Assembly (NCBI RefSeq): GCF_018294505.1
Contig: NC_057795.1
Location: 227,152,826 to 227,216,825 of the forward strand
Direction of reading: 5' to 3'
DNA: 64,000 nucleotides
Source of the DNA: Triticum aestivum
Lineage: Eukaryota > Streptophyta > Magnoliopsida > Poales > Poaceae
Shown here: positions 11,540 through 23,177 of the stretch, piece by piece
Layout of the letters: each line of letters begins with the position of its first letter
Position numbering within the stretch: the first letter of the stretch is position 1
Position numbers and translations under genes: made by a program
The notes under the pieces: generated by a model
What the model was told of the DNA's origin: nothing
The model's database searches: none
What the model saw: the letters and a program-made list of their open reading frames with translations, nothing else

Positions 11540-14500
11540 ACACTCCACCACTACAAGAGGATCTCGTCCCGAGATCTAGGATGGCACCGGAGGGAAAATG
11601 GAAGAGGAAGAGAAGAGGTAAAACTAAGTTGCCTCTTCGACAAAAGAGTGAAACCAAAGAACCTTAGAGGTTTAGCAAATTAAAAGAAATAGTACAACAG
11701 AGATGAACGAGATTGCAAACAATCGGTTAGAAAAGAGGAACAAGGAAAATTATGAGAACCTTGTAGGTTGAACGACATGAAACAAGAGCTTAATGAACCG
11801 AAAACATTATGAAACTGCACCGGTATATTGAGATAACCAAGTAACAAGAATGACAGAATTTGGGCAGCACTCCGGTTGAACATGGAATAAATAGAACATG
11901 AACTTGACAAGATGAGATGATACTGGACGAGAGCAACATCACGATGCCTCCGGAAGAAAAGAAAGAAATGAAGGAAAAGAATGGAGGAGACAACAACATC
12001 TTCTACCATAAATGAATTTAAAAACCATCCTTATGAAGAAGGGTTGAACAGAGTTGTTAAAAAATAAACAACAATAGAATAAGCTTATTGTGGGCTTATG
12101 GAAAACATCTCAAAACTTGAGGTGAAATTCTGCCACTAACAAATCAATGATAGGTTGAGATCAACGAAGGGATCAAAACTTCTTTCGCTGAGAGGATAGG
12201 AGAAAACTTGGCTCATCGATATACACCACAATGTGCAACATTCCTTAGGGAAGGCTTTAAGTGAAATATATACCAAGATAACTCCAACGAAGAGATTGAT
12301 GGATTTAAAATACCTCACTCTTGACAACATGTGAATGGCGAAACATGAATGAAAATTGTCAAGAATGATATAACACCACCTCGAAAGATAAGGTAGAAAG
12401 AATTGCACTTCGAGAGGCAAGAAGAAGAATACTTGAACGTCTCAAATCAAAACATGTGTTGAGCACCATGTTTAATTTTGAGTATAGCTTGGCGGATCAT
12501 CACCTTGAGAGAAATCTTGAAGAACAAATGAAGAATGAAAGGAAACCTTGACGAACAACCATGTAGAGCCTCTATGAAGAACTTCGGTAATAAAAGAATG
12601 ATCAAATGAAAGAGAAGTTGAGAACACAAGTTGAAGCCTTGCGATGATTTAGATGGAGCTTCGTGATGAGATAAAGCGGAAAACTTGGAACTCCGGAAGA
12701 GGAATCAATCACTTGGATGAAACAAGAATAAGAATTATGTTATGTGTATCCTTCACCAATATAAATTGATGACAAGCAACGGATTTGGCATACTACTTAT
12801 TCTTCTTGAAAAGATTGAAGAGAGAAATAGCACAACTTGGGAAGGTCTTCCACAAACCACTGGTAGGATTTGGAAAGAGCGCATGAATTGGTATGATAAC
12901 AACGGAAGAGGAATTTGGACGAACCACCATAAGGATTAAAATAACAAACGAAGAAAACGAACAAATCACCAGGAAGACTTGGAAAATGAACCAAGATGCT
13001 TGAGAGAATTTAGTACAAGTGAACGAATAGATCACGAGCTGTTTGAGAATACTTGAATGATGCACCGGTTAGATTTGGAGAACAAGAGTTGAAGGTTGAG
13101 AATGAGTAATATTCAGAAATGATGGCATTCGGATTATCAAGAAAGGAAGCAACTCCTGAAATGTGTCGGATGGTTGAAAAGAATTCTCACAATCGAAAAC
13201 AATTATGAGAGGATGGCATCAAGCTTGAACCATGAATCTTTGGAAGAATGGGTAAGGATTTGGAGGTAAAACTCTTCTTCGGTCTTCAAATCTGAGAATG
13301 ACGACAAGAAACACCATCATGAATTGTTGAGGCACTCCAGAATGAAGAATAGAAAGGTTGAACCAACGATGAAAAGAATTTGAATGCGATCTTGGAGAAG
13401 GACATTTGACTGATGATAATTCATTCTTACGTCAACTTTGAAAAAGAATTATAGAATAGCTCCGAAAAAATTTAGAAGAGTCAGGTAAGATCCTGGGAAA
13501 AGACATGTGGGTTAGGGCCCACTCAAAAGAAAACACCGTTGAACAATTTTAAAGAGAGGTTGCACCGATTGAATTAAATGGCTTGAATGAGATAACAACC
13601 TCAAAATATCTTGAATGGATTGAGAATGGAAACACAAGTCTTGTGAGATATCTTCAACACTCCAGAACAAATGAATAGGAATAAGTGAATGATTAAGAGG
13701 TGCATCGGCATGAGAAAGCATTAGAAACGAGGAAAGGAATATGATGAATATCGAAAGCTTGAATTGAATCCATCGGAGAAGAAACAACACTGAAGGATGA
13801 TGAACTTGAAACTGTTGAGCATCTTCATGGGAAATCACCGGATAAGAACATTGAAAGAAAAGAATGCAGAGACTTCCCACAAATAAAAGGATACATGATT
13901 AGGAAATCTGAGTCCTTGAAGAAAAAGGGTGGGAGGGCGGGAAAACAAAGGCAACTTGGGGAAGATGGAACAAACACCATTGAGAAAACTTAGAATTGAT
14001 CTTGCGGTTGTTGAAAATGATCGGATCCACTTGAAGAGAAGCACACCGGTTGGAAAAGAGTTGACATGATAACCTTAGTGATCAAGAAGGATTAGTACTC
14101 CCATAGAAATATGAGAACACTGTTTAGAAAGGGTCTGGAATCAACACTTGACATTGAAGCAAGTCGAATACCACAACTCAAAACAAAACAAAGGATTGTC
14201 TTGCAGAAATAAGCCGGAACAAATACATATGATAGAGATTTACCCAATCCCATATCAGGCATCTGTCGGAAAGATATTCTAGGAGCTACTTGAATTCCCA
14301 CCTATAAACTCCTGAAACTTTCTGGTTATGCAATCTGGTGTTGGGGATACAGGGGAAGCAATATATCTCACCCAAACTAACAATCCCTACATCCAGCTGT
14401 ATCCATCCGTCAACGCATAACCAAGAAAACTCCGGAAATCGTGTACCTCAACCTTCGAAAAGCATCCGCTATACGAGCTATGGCAATACTCCCGAACTCC

Positions 14501-14934
14501 CCAGTACTGGGTGGCGTCGAGGTTATCTCACCAACAACTGCATAAAAGAGATTTTCGATGTCGGCAAAACTCAGGTATTCCAGAACTACAACGATAAAAT
14601 TGTGACGACAACACCTCAGAGCTCAACTCCCCGGGACACTGCCACAACCCCTAAATGTCAGGAGGCACCAAGAACAATGTTCTCGTCACAAGAATATCGG
14701 AACGATCCCAAGATACCCGCGTGATCCTAAAAAAATTAGTGAAATTTGAGGAGAGGAAAGACAAAACATCTACGTCAGGAGGCCTCACCAGAGCGACAAA
14801 GGGGGCTAAGGAGTAAAAAGAATCCTACTCTCCGATATATATAATCCTGAGACTCAAAATAGTTTTCTTCTAGACTCAACAAGGGCCAACAATCAAGGGG
14901 GCTCCTATGGTCGGTCGAGGCTCTGATACCAACT
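11540..14934 (-). other. E3 internal region, non-coding
   Basis: This 3.4-kb stretch is rich in purines on the + strand (GAAGAA, TTGAATGG, CACTCCGG-like words recur irregularly), and I see no gag, protease, RT or integrase motif. The end next to the left LTR, read on the minus strand, is GTAGTGGTGGAGTGT, a plausible polypurine tract. LARD internal regions are thought to act as packaged RNA rather than to encode protein (family knowledge). Confidence 0.75.
14920..14931 (-). other. E3 primer-binding site (initiator tRNA-Met)
   Basis: On the minus strand the sequence is TGGTATCAGAGC, complementary to the 3' end of plant initiator tRNA-Met. It lies three bases from the right-hand LTR and fixes the element's orientation. 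Confidence 0.93.
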
Positions 14935-17900
14935 TGTCACACCCAATATGCGACCTTATCCTAAAGGAACTCGAAGGTCGCACCAAGGATAGAAGCGCAT
15001 ATTGGAGACGCTTTTGCAAGGTGGATATCATTACATCAACATTACATAATAGATGGCGACACATACAAGAGGAATAGAATGCCACACGAATACAACATCA
15101 TCATACATAAGAGCAACATCCGACTACGGATGAAACACAAACAGAAGCTCAAGCGACATCCACCCTGCTAGCCCAGGCTGCCGACCTGGAACCTATCCCC
15201 TGATCAAAGAAGAAGCAGAAGAAGAACTCCAAAACAAGTAACATCGCTCTCGCATCAAGATCATCACATAACATGTACCTGCAACTGTTGTTGTAGTAAT
15301 CTGTGAGCCACGAGGACTCAGCAATCCCATTACCATGGGTATCAAGACTAGCAAAGCTTAATGGGTAAGGAAGGGGTAAAGTGGTGAGGTTGCAGGAGCG
15401 ACTAAGCATGATATGGTGGCTAACATACGCAAAAAATGGTGAGAAGAGAAGCAACGGAACAGTCGTGAAGCTAGCAATGATCAAGAAGTGATCCTGAACT
15501 CATACTTACGTCAAACATAACCCAAAACCATGTTCACTTCCCGGACTCCGCCGAGAAGAGACCATCACGGCTACACACGCGGTTGATGCGTTTTAATTAA
15601 GTCAAGTGTCCAGTTATCTACAACCGGACATTAACAAATTCACATCTGCCACATAACCGCAGGCACGGCTCTCGAAAGTTTATACCCTGTAGGGGTGTCC
15701 CAACTTAGCCCATCACAAGCTCTCACGGTCAACAAAGGATATTCCTTCTCCCAGGAAGACCCGATCAGTCTCGGAATCCCGGTTTACAAGACATTTCGAC
15801 AATGGTAAAACAAGACCAGCAAAGCCGCCCGATGTGCCGACAAATCCCAGTAGGAGCTGCACATATCTCATTCTCAGGGCACACCAGATAAGCGAAGCGT
15901 ACAGGTACCAACATAACCCAAGTTGCCAAGGGACGATCCCGCACGGTGCTCTAGTTTGGACCAACACTCGGAGGAGCACTGCCCGGGGGAGTAAATAAAG
16001 ATGACCCTCGGGCTCCAGAAACCCAAGGGAAAAAGGCTTAGGTGAGGCAAATGGTAAAACCAAGGTTGGGCCTTGCTGGAGGAGTTTTATTCAAAGCGAA
16101 CTGTCAAGGGGGTCCCATAAAGCACCCAACCGCGTAAGGAACGCAAAATCAAGGAACATAACACAGGTATGACGGAAACTAGGGCGGCAAGAGTGGAACA
16201 AAACACCAGGCATAAGGCCGAGTCTTCCACCCTTTACCAAGTATATAGATGCATTAATTAAATAAGAGATATTGTGATATCCCAACATAATCCTGTCCAC
16301 CATGGAAAAATCTTCAACTTCACGTGCAACTAACAACGCTATAAGAGGGGCTGAGCAAAAGCCTCAACATAGCCAAGCAACGGTTTGCTAGGAAGGGTGA
16401 AAAGGTTAGAGGCTGACATGGCAAATTGGGAGGCTTGAAGAACAAGTGATAGGTAGCGCAGCAAAGTGATAGAACAAAGCAACTAGCATAGCAATGATAG
16501 TAGTGAGATCCAAGGTGGCGGTGATCTTGCCTGAAATCTTGCTAGGAAGAAGAACGAGTCCATGAAGAAGACGAACGGGAGTAGTCGAACGAATCCTCAC
16601 AATCGCAACATTACCGGAACTAAGAAGCAACACCGGAAAGAAGCAAACAACATGGTAAACACACAAGCATAAACATGGCATGATGCACAACCAAGTATGA
16701 TGCATGTCCGGTTTAAAGAGCATGGCATGGCAAAGTGCAACAAACAATACTACAAGTTAAGTGGAGCTCAATATGCAACAAGTTGCATATTGACAAAACA
16801 CCACATTGACATATTTAGTTTGATCTCATTTATGCTACCAAACAATATTAAATGTTGTTAAACATGGCAAGAGGTGAAACATAAGTAAACTAACTATTTA
16901 GGCAAGTTTAAATGAGGCCGGAACAACAAACAACAATTCCGGAAAATCCTCATGTCCATATTTCGAATTCGGTGTTGTTCTGCCCTAAAACATATTTTAT
17001 TGTTGTTAAACAGGAAAATAAAGTCCACCATGTTGAACTAGGCATTTTTCCACCCCATTTACATATAAGGTTTATTAAAATTGGAGCTACGGATATTTAG
17101 TTATGAAATAAATCATTTTAACATGGCATTTGAGCAAATTTAAACAAACAACATTTTAAACATTCCAAACATGGTTGAAAGTTGCATCTTATGATACTAG
17201 ATGAAAAACTAAGAATTTTACATATATAAAGTTTTTACATATGATGCAGAGATCATTAGTTATTATATGCATGAAGTGCAAGGGGGTTTCTGCAAATCTG
17301 ATAATTCACTGGATAAATAGCAAATTCACAGTCAGGGAAAAAATGTACGCGGGCCGAATCTTGCTGGCCCGACAGGGTACAGGAGGGGGACTGGAGGGGG
17401 CTGCTCACCCATGGGCTTGGCCCGGTTCGGAGGAGGAGGCAGGCCGAAAGGGGGGCGCTAGGCCTGGCGCGACCCACGCGATGGCGCTGGCGATTGGCGC
17501 GGTCAATGCGCAAGGGCGACGGGAGGATCGTGCAGCCTCTTAGGGCAGCGGTCAACGCCCGCACGCGCAGGCAAGAGGAAGCAGGGGAGGTTGATGCGGT
17601 CCTGCGCGGCTGCTGAAGAGGCTCCGGCGACGCGAGGACTTGACGGGGGGAGCCGGTCTGACGAGAAGGCCGGGGACGGCTCGTTCTAGCCGGAGCCGAG
17701 GCGTGGATGAGTCAGGATCGAACTTCAGGTTCGGCGGCCATGGTGGGGAGGCGCTCCGGCGAGGCAGGGGACGGTCGGAGGTCGGGGATGGACTGGTCCA
17801 CCCGTTTCCCAGTCGGATCCGGCGAAGGCTTGAGGTCCAGGAACCATGGCATCAATAGGAGCTCCTAGGGTCATCCATGGCAGAGAGGGTGAGAGGTTAG

Positions 17901-18671
17901 AGAGGAAGAAGCGCGGCAGGGAAGGAAAAAGGAGGGGATGAGGCCGGCGGCATGACCTGCTGCTGCTCCTGCAGCCGGCAGCGTGGACGCGCAAGGTGAC
18001 AGGGAGGCACTAGTGCTCACGATCCACTCGGGATCGAGTAGAGGAGGCACTGGTGGATGGAGGGATCTATTGATTGGTGGATTCGGGATCGGGAGGGATC
18101 CCGAGGTAGATGGTGAGTTGGTGGCGGCGGCGGACACGGAATGGATGGGACAGATCCCCTAGGTTTTAGGGTTTGGTCTCAAATTAGACTAGGGGTGGAC
18201 TATATATATGGAAAAGGAGGGAGTTTGGATCTCCTGATCGAAATCCGACAAACGAGAATAAATATGCTAGGGAGTCCAATTAAGAAAATGGAGATGTATT
18301 ATAGATGCTAGGGGATGATCCGGACTCAAAGGTAACGACTACCCGGGTCGGGTCCAGGACAACTTTTGGCCGCGCGCGAGGGGTCTGAGTAAAGAGAAGA
18401 GAGGGTCAAATGGTCAGACAAGAGGGAACCGAAAACCCGGTTGGACTTGGATCGGTCACGAAGGCAGGGGGAACGCGGCAACTACGAACGGATGCAAGCT
18501 TTATGAAAACATGCGAATGCAATGCACATGATGCCATGAGATGAGATGCATGACATGAACAAAATGCAAAACAAAAGACAAAACCCAAACACAAAGGAAT
18601 ATCACAACACATAGCCGGAAATGGCAAGAGTTGGAGTTAGAATTGTGGAAAGTTACATCCGGGGTGTTAGA
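14935..18671 (-). repeat. E3 5' LTR (right copy)
   Basis: Full-length partner of 7806-11539. The outermost bases are GTTAGA where the other copy has GTTACA, a point change in the terminal TG. A TATATATA run at 18201-18208 may serve as the minus-strand TATA box. Confidence in that box alone is low. Confidence 0.92.
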
Positions 18672-19035
18672 ATAGATCATGAAAATCTATCCCGTAATAG
18701 TACATAAGGGCACGAACAAATGGGTGGAGGGGAAATCCCAGCCCGCGATGAAGTGAGGGAGGAATACAACCCTCTCGTGGGGTTCCGGAGTAGGGACAAT
18801 CTGTCCCCCCTCTGGGAGATGGTGTGCGATCTTCTTGGCCAGGTAGCCGGCCTCTTGGAGCTTCTTAATATCCTTCTCTTGAACGGAGGAGGCCATCCAC
18901 TTGCCTTGCGCTCCAGATCCAGACATGATTGGATAGCTTTTTGGGCGGAAGTGGTGGGTTCTTGGGCGCTGGAGCTCGAGAATGGACGAGCAGAGGAAGA
19001 AGAAGGCGTGGGTGAAAGAGGGGAATCCTTATCCC

Positions 19036-19043
19036 TTTATAAA
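19036..19043 (-). promoter_or_regulatory. Candidate TATA box of the E2 antisense accessory gene
   Basis: TTTATAAA lies 110 bases upstream of the antisense ATG, in a GC-mixed stretch, at a distance that allows a 5' leader of about 80 nt. It is inside the element and independent of both LTR promoters. The motif is palindromic, so direction is inferred only from the gene next to it. Confidence 0.55.
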
Positions 19044-19466
19044 GGCACACAAATCGTGCGACTCCCCGTTCGCTCTAAAACTCGCTTATTTCCCAAGCGT
19101 CATGCTGATGGCACGGTTGCATTACCCATGCCCGCATTGATGAGAATCCCGTCATAAGGGGACACGATCTCTGCTTCGGCAAGATATGCTAATGAAACCG
19201 TGCCTTGAAATACGAAGGGGCAGGAGAAAAATAGTTCGAATAAAGACCAAGCGGTCGCGTGATGTCAAGCTATGAGTTGTCAGCAGATTAGACTCGTGGG
19301 ATGTTATACTCTCTACCGTGATATGTGGAGTTTGTTTTGCAGATTCGGACACGATTCTTTTGTTCCAGATCTATTGTGGAGTATTCGGAGAAGGAACCCG
19401 CCTTGCAATGCCGAAGACAATCTGCGTGCCGGACTCATCGTCATTGAAGCCTGGTTCAGGGGCTAC
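19044..19466. other. E2 3' internal region up to polypurine tract
   Basis: No coding motif is visible. It lies upstream of the antisense promoter and downstream of everything else in sense. The last bases, GGTTCAGGGGCTAC at 19453-19466, occupy the polypurine-tract position but are only partly purine. Confidence 0.55.
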
Positions 19467-19936
19467 TGAGGGAGTCCTGGATTAGGGGGTCCTCGGACAG
19501 CCGGACTATATGCGTATGCCGGACTGTTGGACTATGAAGATACAAGATAGAAGACTTTGTCCCGTGTCCGGATGGGACTCTCCTTTGCGTGGAAGGCAAG
19601 CTTGGCGATTCGGATATGAAGATTCCTTTCTCTGTAACCAACTCTGTGTAACCCTAGCCCCTCCAGTGTCTATATAAACTGGAGGGTTTAGTCCGTAGGA
19701 CAACAATAATCACAACCATAGGCTAGCTTCTAGGGTTTAGCCTCTATGATCTCGTGGTAGATCTACTCTTGTAATACTCATATCATCAAGATCAATCAAG
19801 CAGGAAGTAGGGTATTACCTCCATCGAGAGGGCCTGAACCTGGGTAAACATTATGTCCCCCGCCTCCTGTTACCATTAGCCTTAGATGCACAGTTTGGGA
19901 CCCCCTACCCGAGATCCGCCGGTTCTGACACTGACA
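19467..19936 (+). repeat. E2 3' LTR
   Basis: 470-bp partner of 732-1202, starting TGAGGGAGTC and ending ACACTGACA, with its TATA box at 19671-19677. It is followed by the TSD GTGAC and then E1's reverse transcriptase. Confidence 0.95.
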
Positions 19937-20131
19937 GTGACCATCAAGAATAAGTACCCTCTGCCGATGATTAATGATTTATTTGGTCAGCTAGTTGGAG
20001 CCAAAGTATTCTCCAAGATCGATCTTCGATCAGGGTATCATCAGTTGAAGATCCGTGAAAAGGATATACCCAAAACAGCTTTCACCACCAGGTATGGTTT
20101 ATATGAATATACCGCCATGTCATTCGGATTG
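19937..20131 (+). pseudogene. pol: E1 reverse transcriptase, middle segment between E2 and E4
   Basis: This short block reads [14 protein letters not shown] and [17 protein letters not shown], the RT finger/palm motifs with the first catalytic Asp (KIDL), and ends in the MSFGL motif. It joins 731 on the left after E2 is removed and 28433 on the right after E4 is removed. No stop lies inside it. E4's TSD occupies its last bases (GATTG). Confidence 0.93.
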
Positions 20132-21006
20132 TGATGTAGGGTAGAACCCTAGGAGGGGCCTTTTCACACTTGGAGGGGGAAAAAGGAGAGAAACAACAAG
20201 AACACAAAGAGGCAATCACTCCAACAATTCCCGATTACACATCCACTAGGGTAACAACACAAGATCCACAAGTCACAAACACAATCAAAGGAAAGATACA
20301 ATGGCAAAGTTCATCCCAAATCCAAAGGAAGTGGGGGCTTGAAGGTAGTCTTCTCCTTATGGAGGTCTTGAAATCCTCAAGGATTTTTCCCTAGGGGGTC
20401 TTGATCCTCCAAGAGGGAAGGTAAAGGAGCAAAGCTCACCAAGATCTCATCTAATACTTTGCTAACCCTAAACATGGTCCTTGGTACGGAATATATAGCC
20501 TTGGGGTTGAGGGAGAAGGAGAGGAGCCGAAGATGCAATCTCAGCCGGCCATCCTAGGAGGCCCGTGCGCACGGGGTAAGTTGGGCTCGTGCGCATGGGG
20601 GTCCCGTGGGCACGGTACAGGCCCGTGCGCACGGGGTGCTCCAGCGCCATCTTCCAGTGTGGTCCGTGGGCACGGGGTCTCGGGGGCCCGTGGGCACGGG
20701 GTCGCCTGGAGCCTCCTATGCTGCTGCTGTTGTCCTTCTTCTTGGTTCGCACGGCCTTGGGGTTGTCCTCCTCCTCCTTGGTGATGCTCTTGAGCTTCTT
20801 GGTGATGTTCCTCTTCATACCTAAGGAGGCATAGCATATCTTGGTGAGGTAGTAAACATGTTCCATTCGCGTCCATATGCAAATCTAGTAGGAAGGAATT
20901 CACCTCGGTTTCCAAAGCACGTGCTCTAGCTCTTGTCATGGGTCCTCGTGGGGTTGGATGTGTCAGTGTAGAACCCATGGGGATGATGGAAGGATGCTCC
21001 GCATCA
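20132..21006 (-). repeat. E4 3' LTR
   Basis: Matches 27558-28432 at equal length. It contains copies of a near-palindrome built on CCCGTGCGCACGGG (exact at 20562-20575 and 20622-20635, variants to about 20704). The pol reading frame enters it and stays open to 20541. The minus-strand TATA equivalent is at 20491-20497. Confidence 0.94.
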
Positions 21007-23177
21007 TCTCCCCTCCCATGGGAAAGATCTGACCTCGGATCAAGATGTTCATCACCATGGAAAGGCGAGAGGTCTTTGACGTGGAAGATATCGCTCACGT
21101 TGTACTTGTCTTGTGGGAGTTCAATCTTGTAGGCATTGTCGTTGTAGCGTGCTAGCACCTTGAAGTGTCCATAGGCTCGAGGGAGAAGTTTGGACTTGCG
21201 TTCGTTGGGGAAGCGGTCCTTGCGAAGGTGTAGCCACACGAGATCGCCTATGTTGAAGATCATGGGTTGCTTGTTGACGTTGAGCTTGGTCGCTAGTCGG
21301 TGTACTTGGCGCTCGATGATGTTCCTTGTATCTTCATGCATCTTCTTGATGTAGCTTGCTCATGCACTCGCATCCATGTTGGTGCACTCTTGTAGAGGAA
21401 GAGGTAGAATGTCCAAAGGGGACAACGGGTTGAAGCCATAGACGACCTCGAAGGGGGACTTGCCGGTAGTCGAATGTCTTGAACGGTTGTAGGCGTACTC
21501 GGCGATGGGTAGACACGCCTCCCACTCCTTGATGTTCTTCTTGATCAACACGCGAAGTAGAGTGTATAGCGTCCGGTTTGTCACCTCCATTTGGCCGTCG
21601 GTTTGAGGATGGTATGCGGATGAGAATAAGAGCTTGATTCCGAGCTTGGCGCATAGCGTCTTCCAAAAGTAACTCAAGAACTTGACGTCGCGGTCGGATA
21701 CGGTTGTCTTTGGTACTCCATGGAGGCGCAAGATTTCCCTACAAAAGAGATTTGCAACGTGTGAAGCATCGTCTATCTTGTTGCAAGGAATGAAATGTGC
21801 CATCTTAGAAAATCGGTCCACAACAACAAATACAGAATCCTTTCCATTTTGAGTTCTAGGCAAACCAAGTACAAAATCCATGCTAATGTCTTCCCAAGGT
21901 TGATAAGGAATAGGAAGAGGCATGTAAAGACCATGTGATTGAGCTTTAGACTTAGCTTTGCGACATGTAGAGCATCGGGTGGTGAAGCGTGAGACGTCGC
22001 AGAACATCTTGGGCCAAAAGTAGTTTTTGGAGAGCGTGGCGAAAGTCTTGTCGCGTCCAAAGTGTCCCATGAGTCTGCCTCCATGAGCCTCTTGCAAAAG
22101 GAGCAAACGAAGAGAAGACTCGGGAATGCATAGTTTGTTAGATCTCATAAGATAACCATCCTTGATGTAATATTGTTCCCAAGATGTATGCGTCAAACAT
22201 TTAGCACAATGAGTTGCAAAAGATGGATCATTAGCATACAAGTCTTTTATGTGCTCAAGGCCAATAACATTCAACTCAAGTTTAGTGACAGGCGTGCATA
22301 TGCGTGAAAGTGCATCGGCAACTACATTTTCCTTACCCTTAATGTACTTGATCACATAGGGAAAAGATTCAATAAATTCACTCCATTTGGCATGACGCTT
22401 GTTCAACTTAGTTTGGCCTTTTAAGTACTTAAGCATTTCATGATCGGTATGGAGGACAAATTCATGAGGTCTAAGATAATGTTCCCAAACATGTAGCACA
22501 CACACTAAAGCATACAATTCTTTGTCATAGATGGGATAGTTAAGTTGAGCACCGGAGAGTTTTTCACTAAAATATGCAATTGCTCGTTTTTCTTGCATCA
22601 AAACTCCGCCAATTCCGGTACCACTTGCATCACAATGAACCTCAAAAGTTTTGTCAAAGTTGGGCAAAGCAAGAATCGGAGCATGAGTAAGCAAAGACTT
22701 GAGCTCATCAAAAGCGGTGGATTGCAAAGATCCCCAAACAAAAGGAGCATTCTTCTTACTCAAAGCATGCAAAGGAGCGGCAATAGTGCTAAAGTCTTTC
22801 ACAAAGCGACGATAAAAACCCGCAAGACCAAGAAAACTACGCACTTGTTGCAAATTGGTGGGTTGGGGCCAAGTTTTAATTGCTTCAATTTTAGTTTCAT
22901 CAACATGGACACCTTTGGAAGAGACAACAAAACCCAAGAAAACCACTTTGTCAACACCAAATGTGCACTTTTTCATGTTGGCATAAAGATTTTCCTTGCG
23001 AAGTGTCTGCAAAACAGCCCTAACATGATCAAGATGCTCTTTCATGGTTTTGCTAAACACAAGAATATCATCGAAGTAAACCACAACAAAGACTCCAATA
23101 TAAGAGAAAGTACATGATGCATGAGACGCACGAAAGTACCGGGAACCTCCGATAAACCCATAGGCATAACTAACCAC
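20541..23177 (-). pseudogene. pol: E4 pol: RT C-terminal half, RNase H, integrase, LTR-encoded tail
   Basis: The frame begins in RT with YFDDILVFS (near 23078), both catalytic Asp intact. RNase H follows ([26 protein letters not shown]), then an integrase zinc domain with both His (HGGRLMGHF) and both Cys (CSTC). The integrase core keeps D (SMDFVLGLP), D (VSDRD) and E ([10 protein letters not shown]). A TGA near 21362 interrupts the linker. The frame then continues with a GDLVWLHLRKDRFP core, a DIFHVKDLSPF motif and [12 protein letters not shown]. That last part crosses the polypurine tract into the 3' LTR at 21006, adding about 155 codons. The final 45 or so codons read through the palindrome array and may not belong to the ancestral protein. 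Confidence 0.92.

Larger units (their letters stand above)
7806..18671 (-). mobile_element. E3: large non-coding LTR element (LARD-like) in minus orientation
   Basis: LTRs of 3734 and 3737 bp flank a 3395-bp internal region with no gag-pol motif on either strand. TSD ATAGA is perfect at 7801-7805 and 18672-18676. Orientation comes from the initiator-Met PBS complement next to the right-hand LTR, so the right LTR is the 5' one. Read on the minus strand the LTR runs from TGTAACACCCC to GTGACA. In one aligned stretch of about 350 bases (9301-9650 against 16431-16780) I counted 6 differences by eye, so the insertion is fairly young. Structure matches large retrotransposon derivatives such as Triticeae Sukkula. 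The family name was not verified. Confidence 0.92.
4937..18926 (-). pseudogene. E2 antisense accessory gene, 5 exons, putative gypsy-type transposon family (PF04195-like)
   Basis: The ATG at 18926-18924 opens MSGSGAQGKWMASSVQEKD. Exon 1 is split by E3 and runs 18926-18677 then 7805-7186. Other exons are 7100-6695, 6611-6101, 5959-5845 and 5768-4937. All four introns (85, 83, 141 and 76 nt) start GT and end AG, and codon phase is kept across each junction. Exon 1 contains the HPFVRALMYYYGIDF / IVLCEAFLRIPPHFGLWL region that I associate with the Pfam family 'putative gypsy type transposon'. Exon 2 encodes an acidic Glu-rich stretch. Exons 4 and 5 encode a long coiled coil, and the last exon ends SKDIIFP. 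Breaks: one-base shifts near 18750, 7670 and 5450, a stop near 7520 and a 12-G run (6842-6853) that shifts exon 2. Maize Grande elements are reported to carry an antisense accessory gene for a nuclear protein. The function here is unknown. Confidence 0.82.
732..19936 (+). mobile_element. E2: non-autonomous gag-protease gypsy element (Tat/Retand-like) with antisense accessory gene
   Basis: Paired LTRs of 471 and 470 bp (TGAGGG...ACA) are flanked by perfect 5-bp TSDs GTGAC at 727-731 and 19937-19941. Without the nested E3 it is about 8.3 kb. It carries gag and protease on the + strand and a multi-exon gene on the minus strand. There is no reverse transcriptase, RNase H or integrase, so it must have borrowed these from an autonomous relative. 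The gag and protease style (DGGSSLN active site) resembles the Tat/Retand lineage, which is a family-level inference. The bases after the 5' LTR (from 1203, TTGGTGCTTTC) do not match the initiator-tRNA-Met PBS used by the other elements here. Confidence 0.92.

Noticed and set aside
14920..14931. tRNA fragments at the TGGTATCAGAGC sites
   Set aside because: Only 10-13 bases match, always next to an LTR; they are primer-binding sites, not tRNA genes.
20170..20394. Frames at 20170-20394 and 27596-27820
   Set aside because: Identical text in the two E4 LTRs on the strand opposite to the element; no motif.
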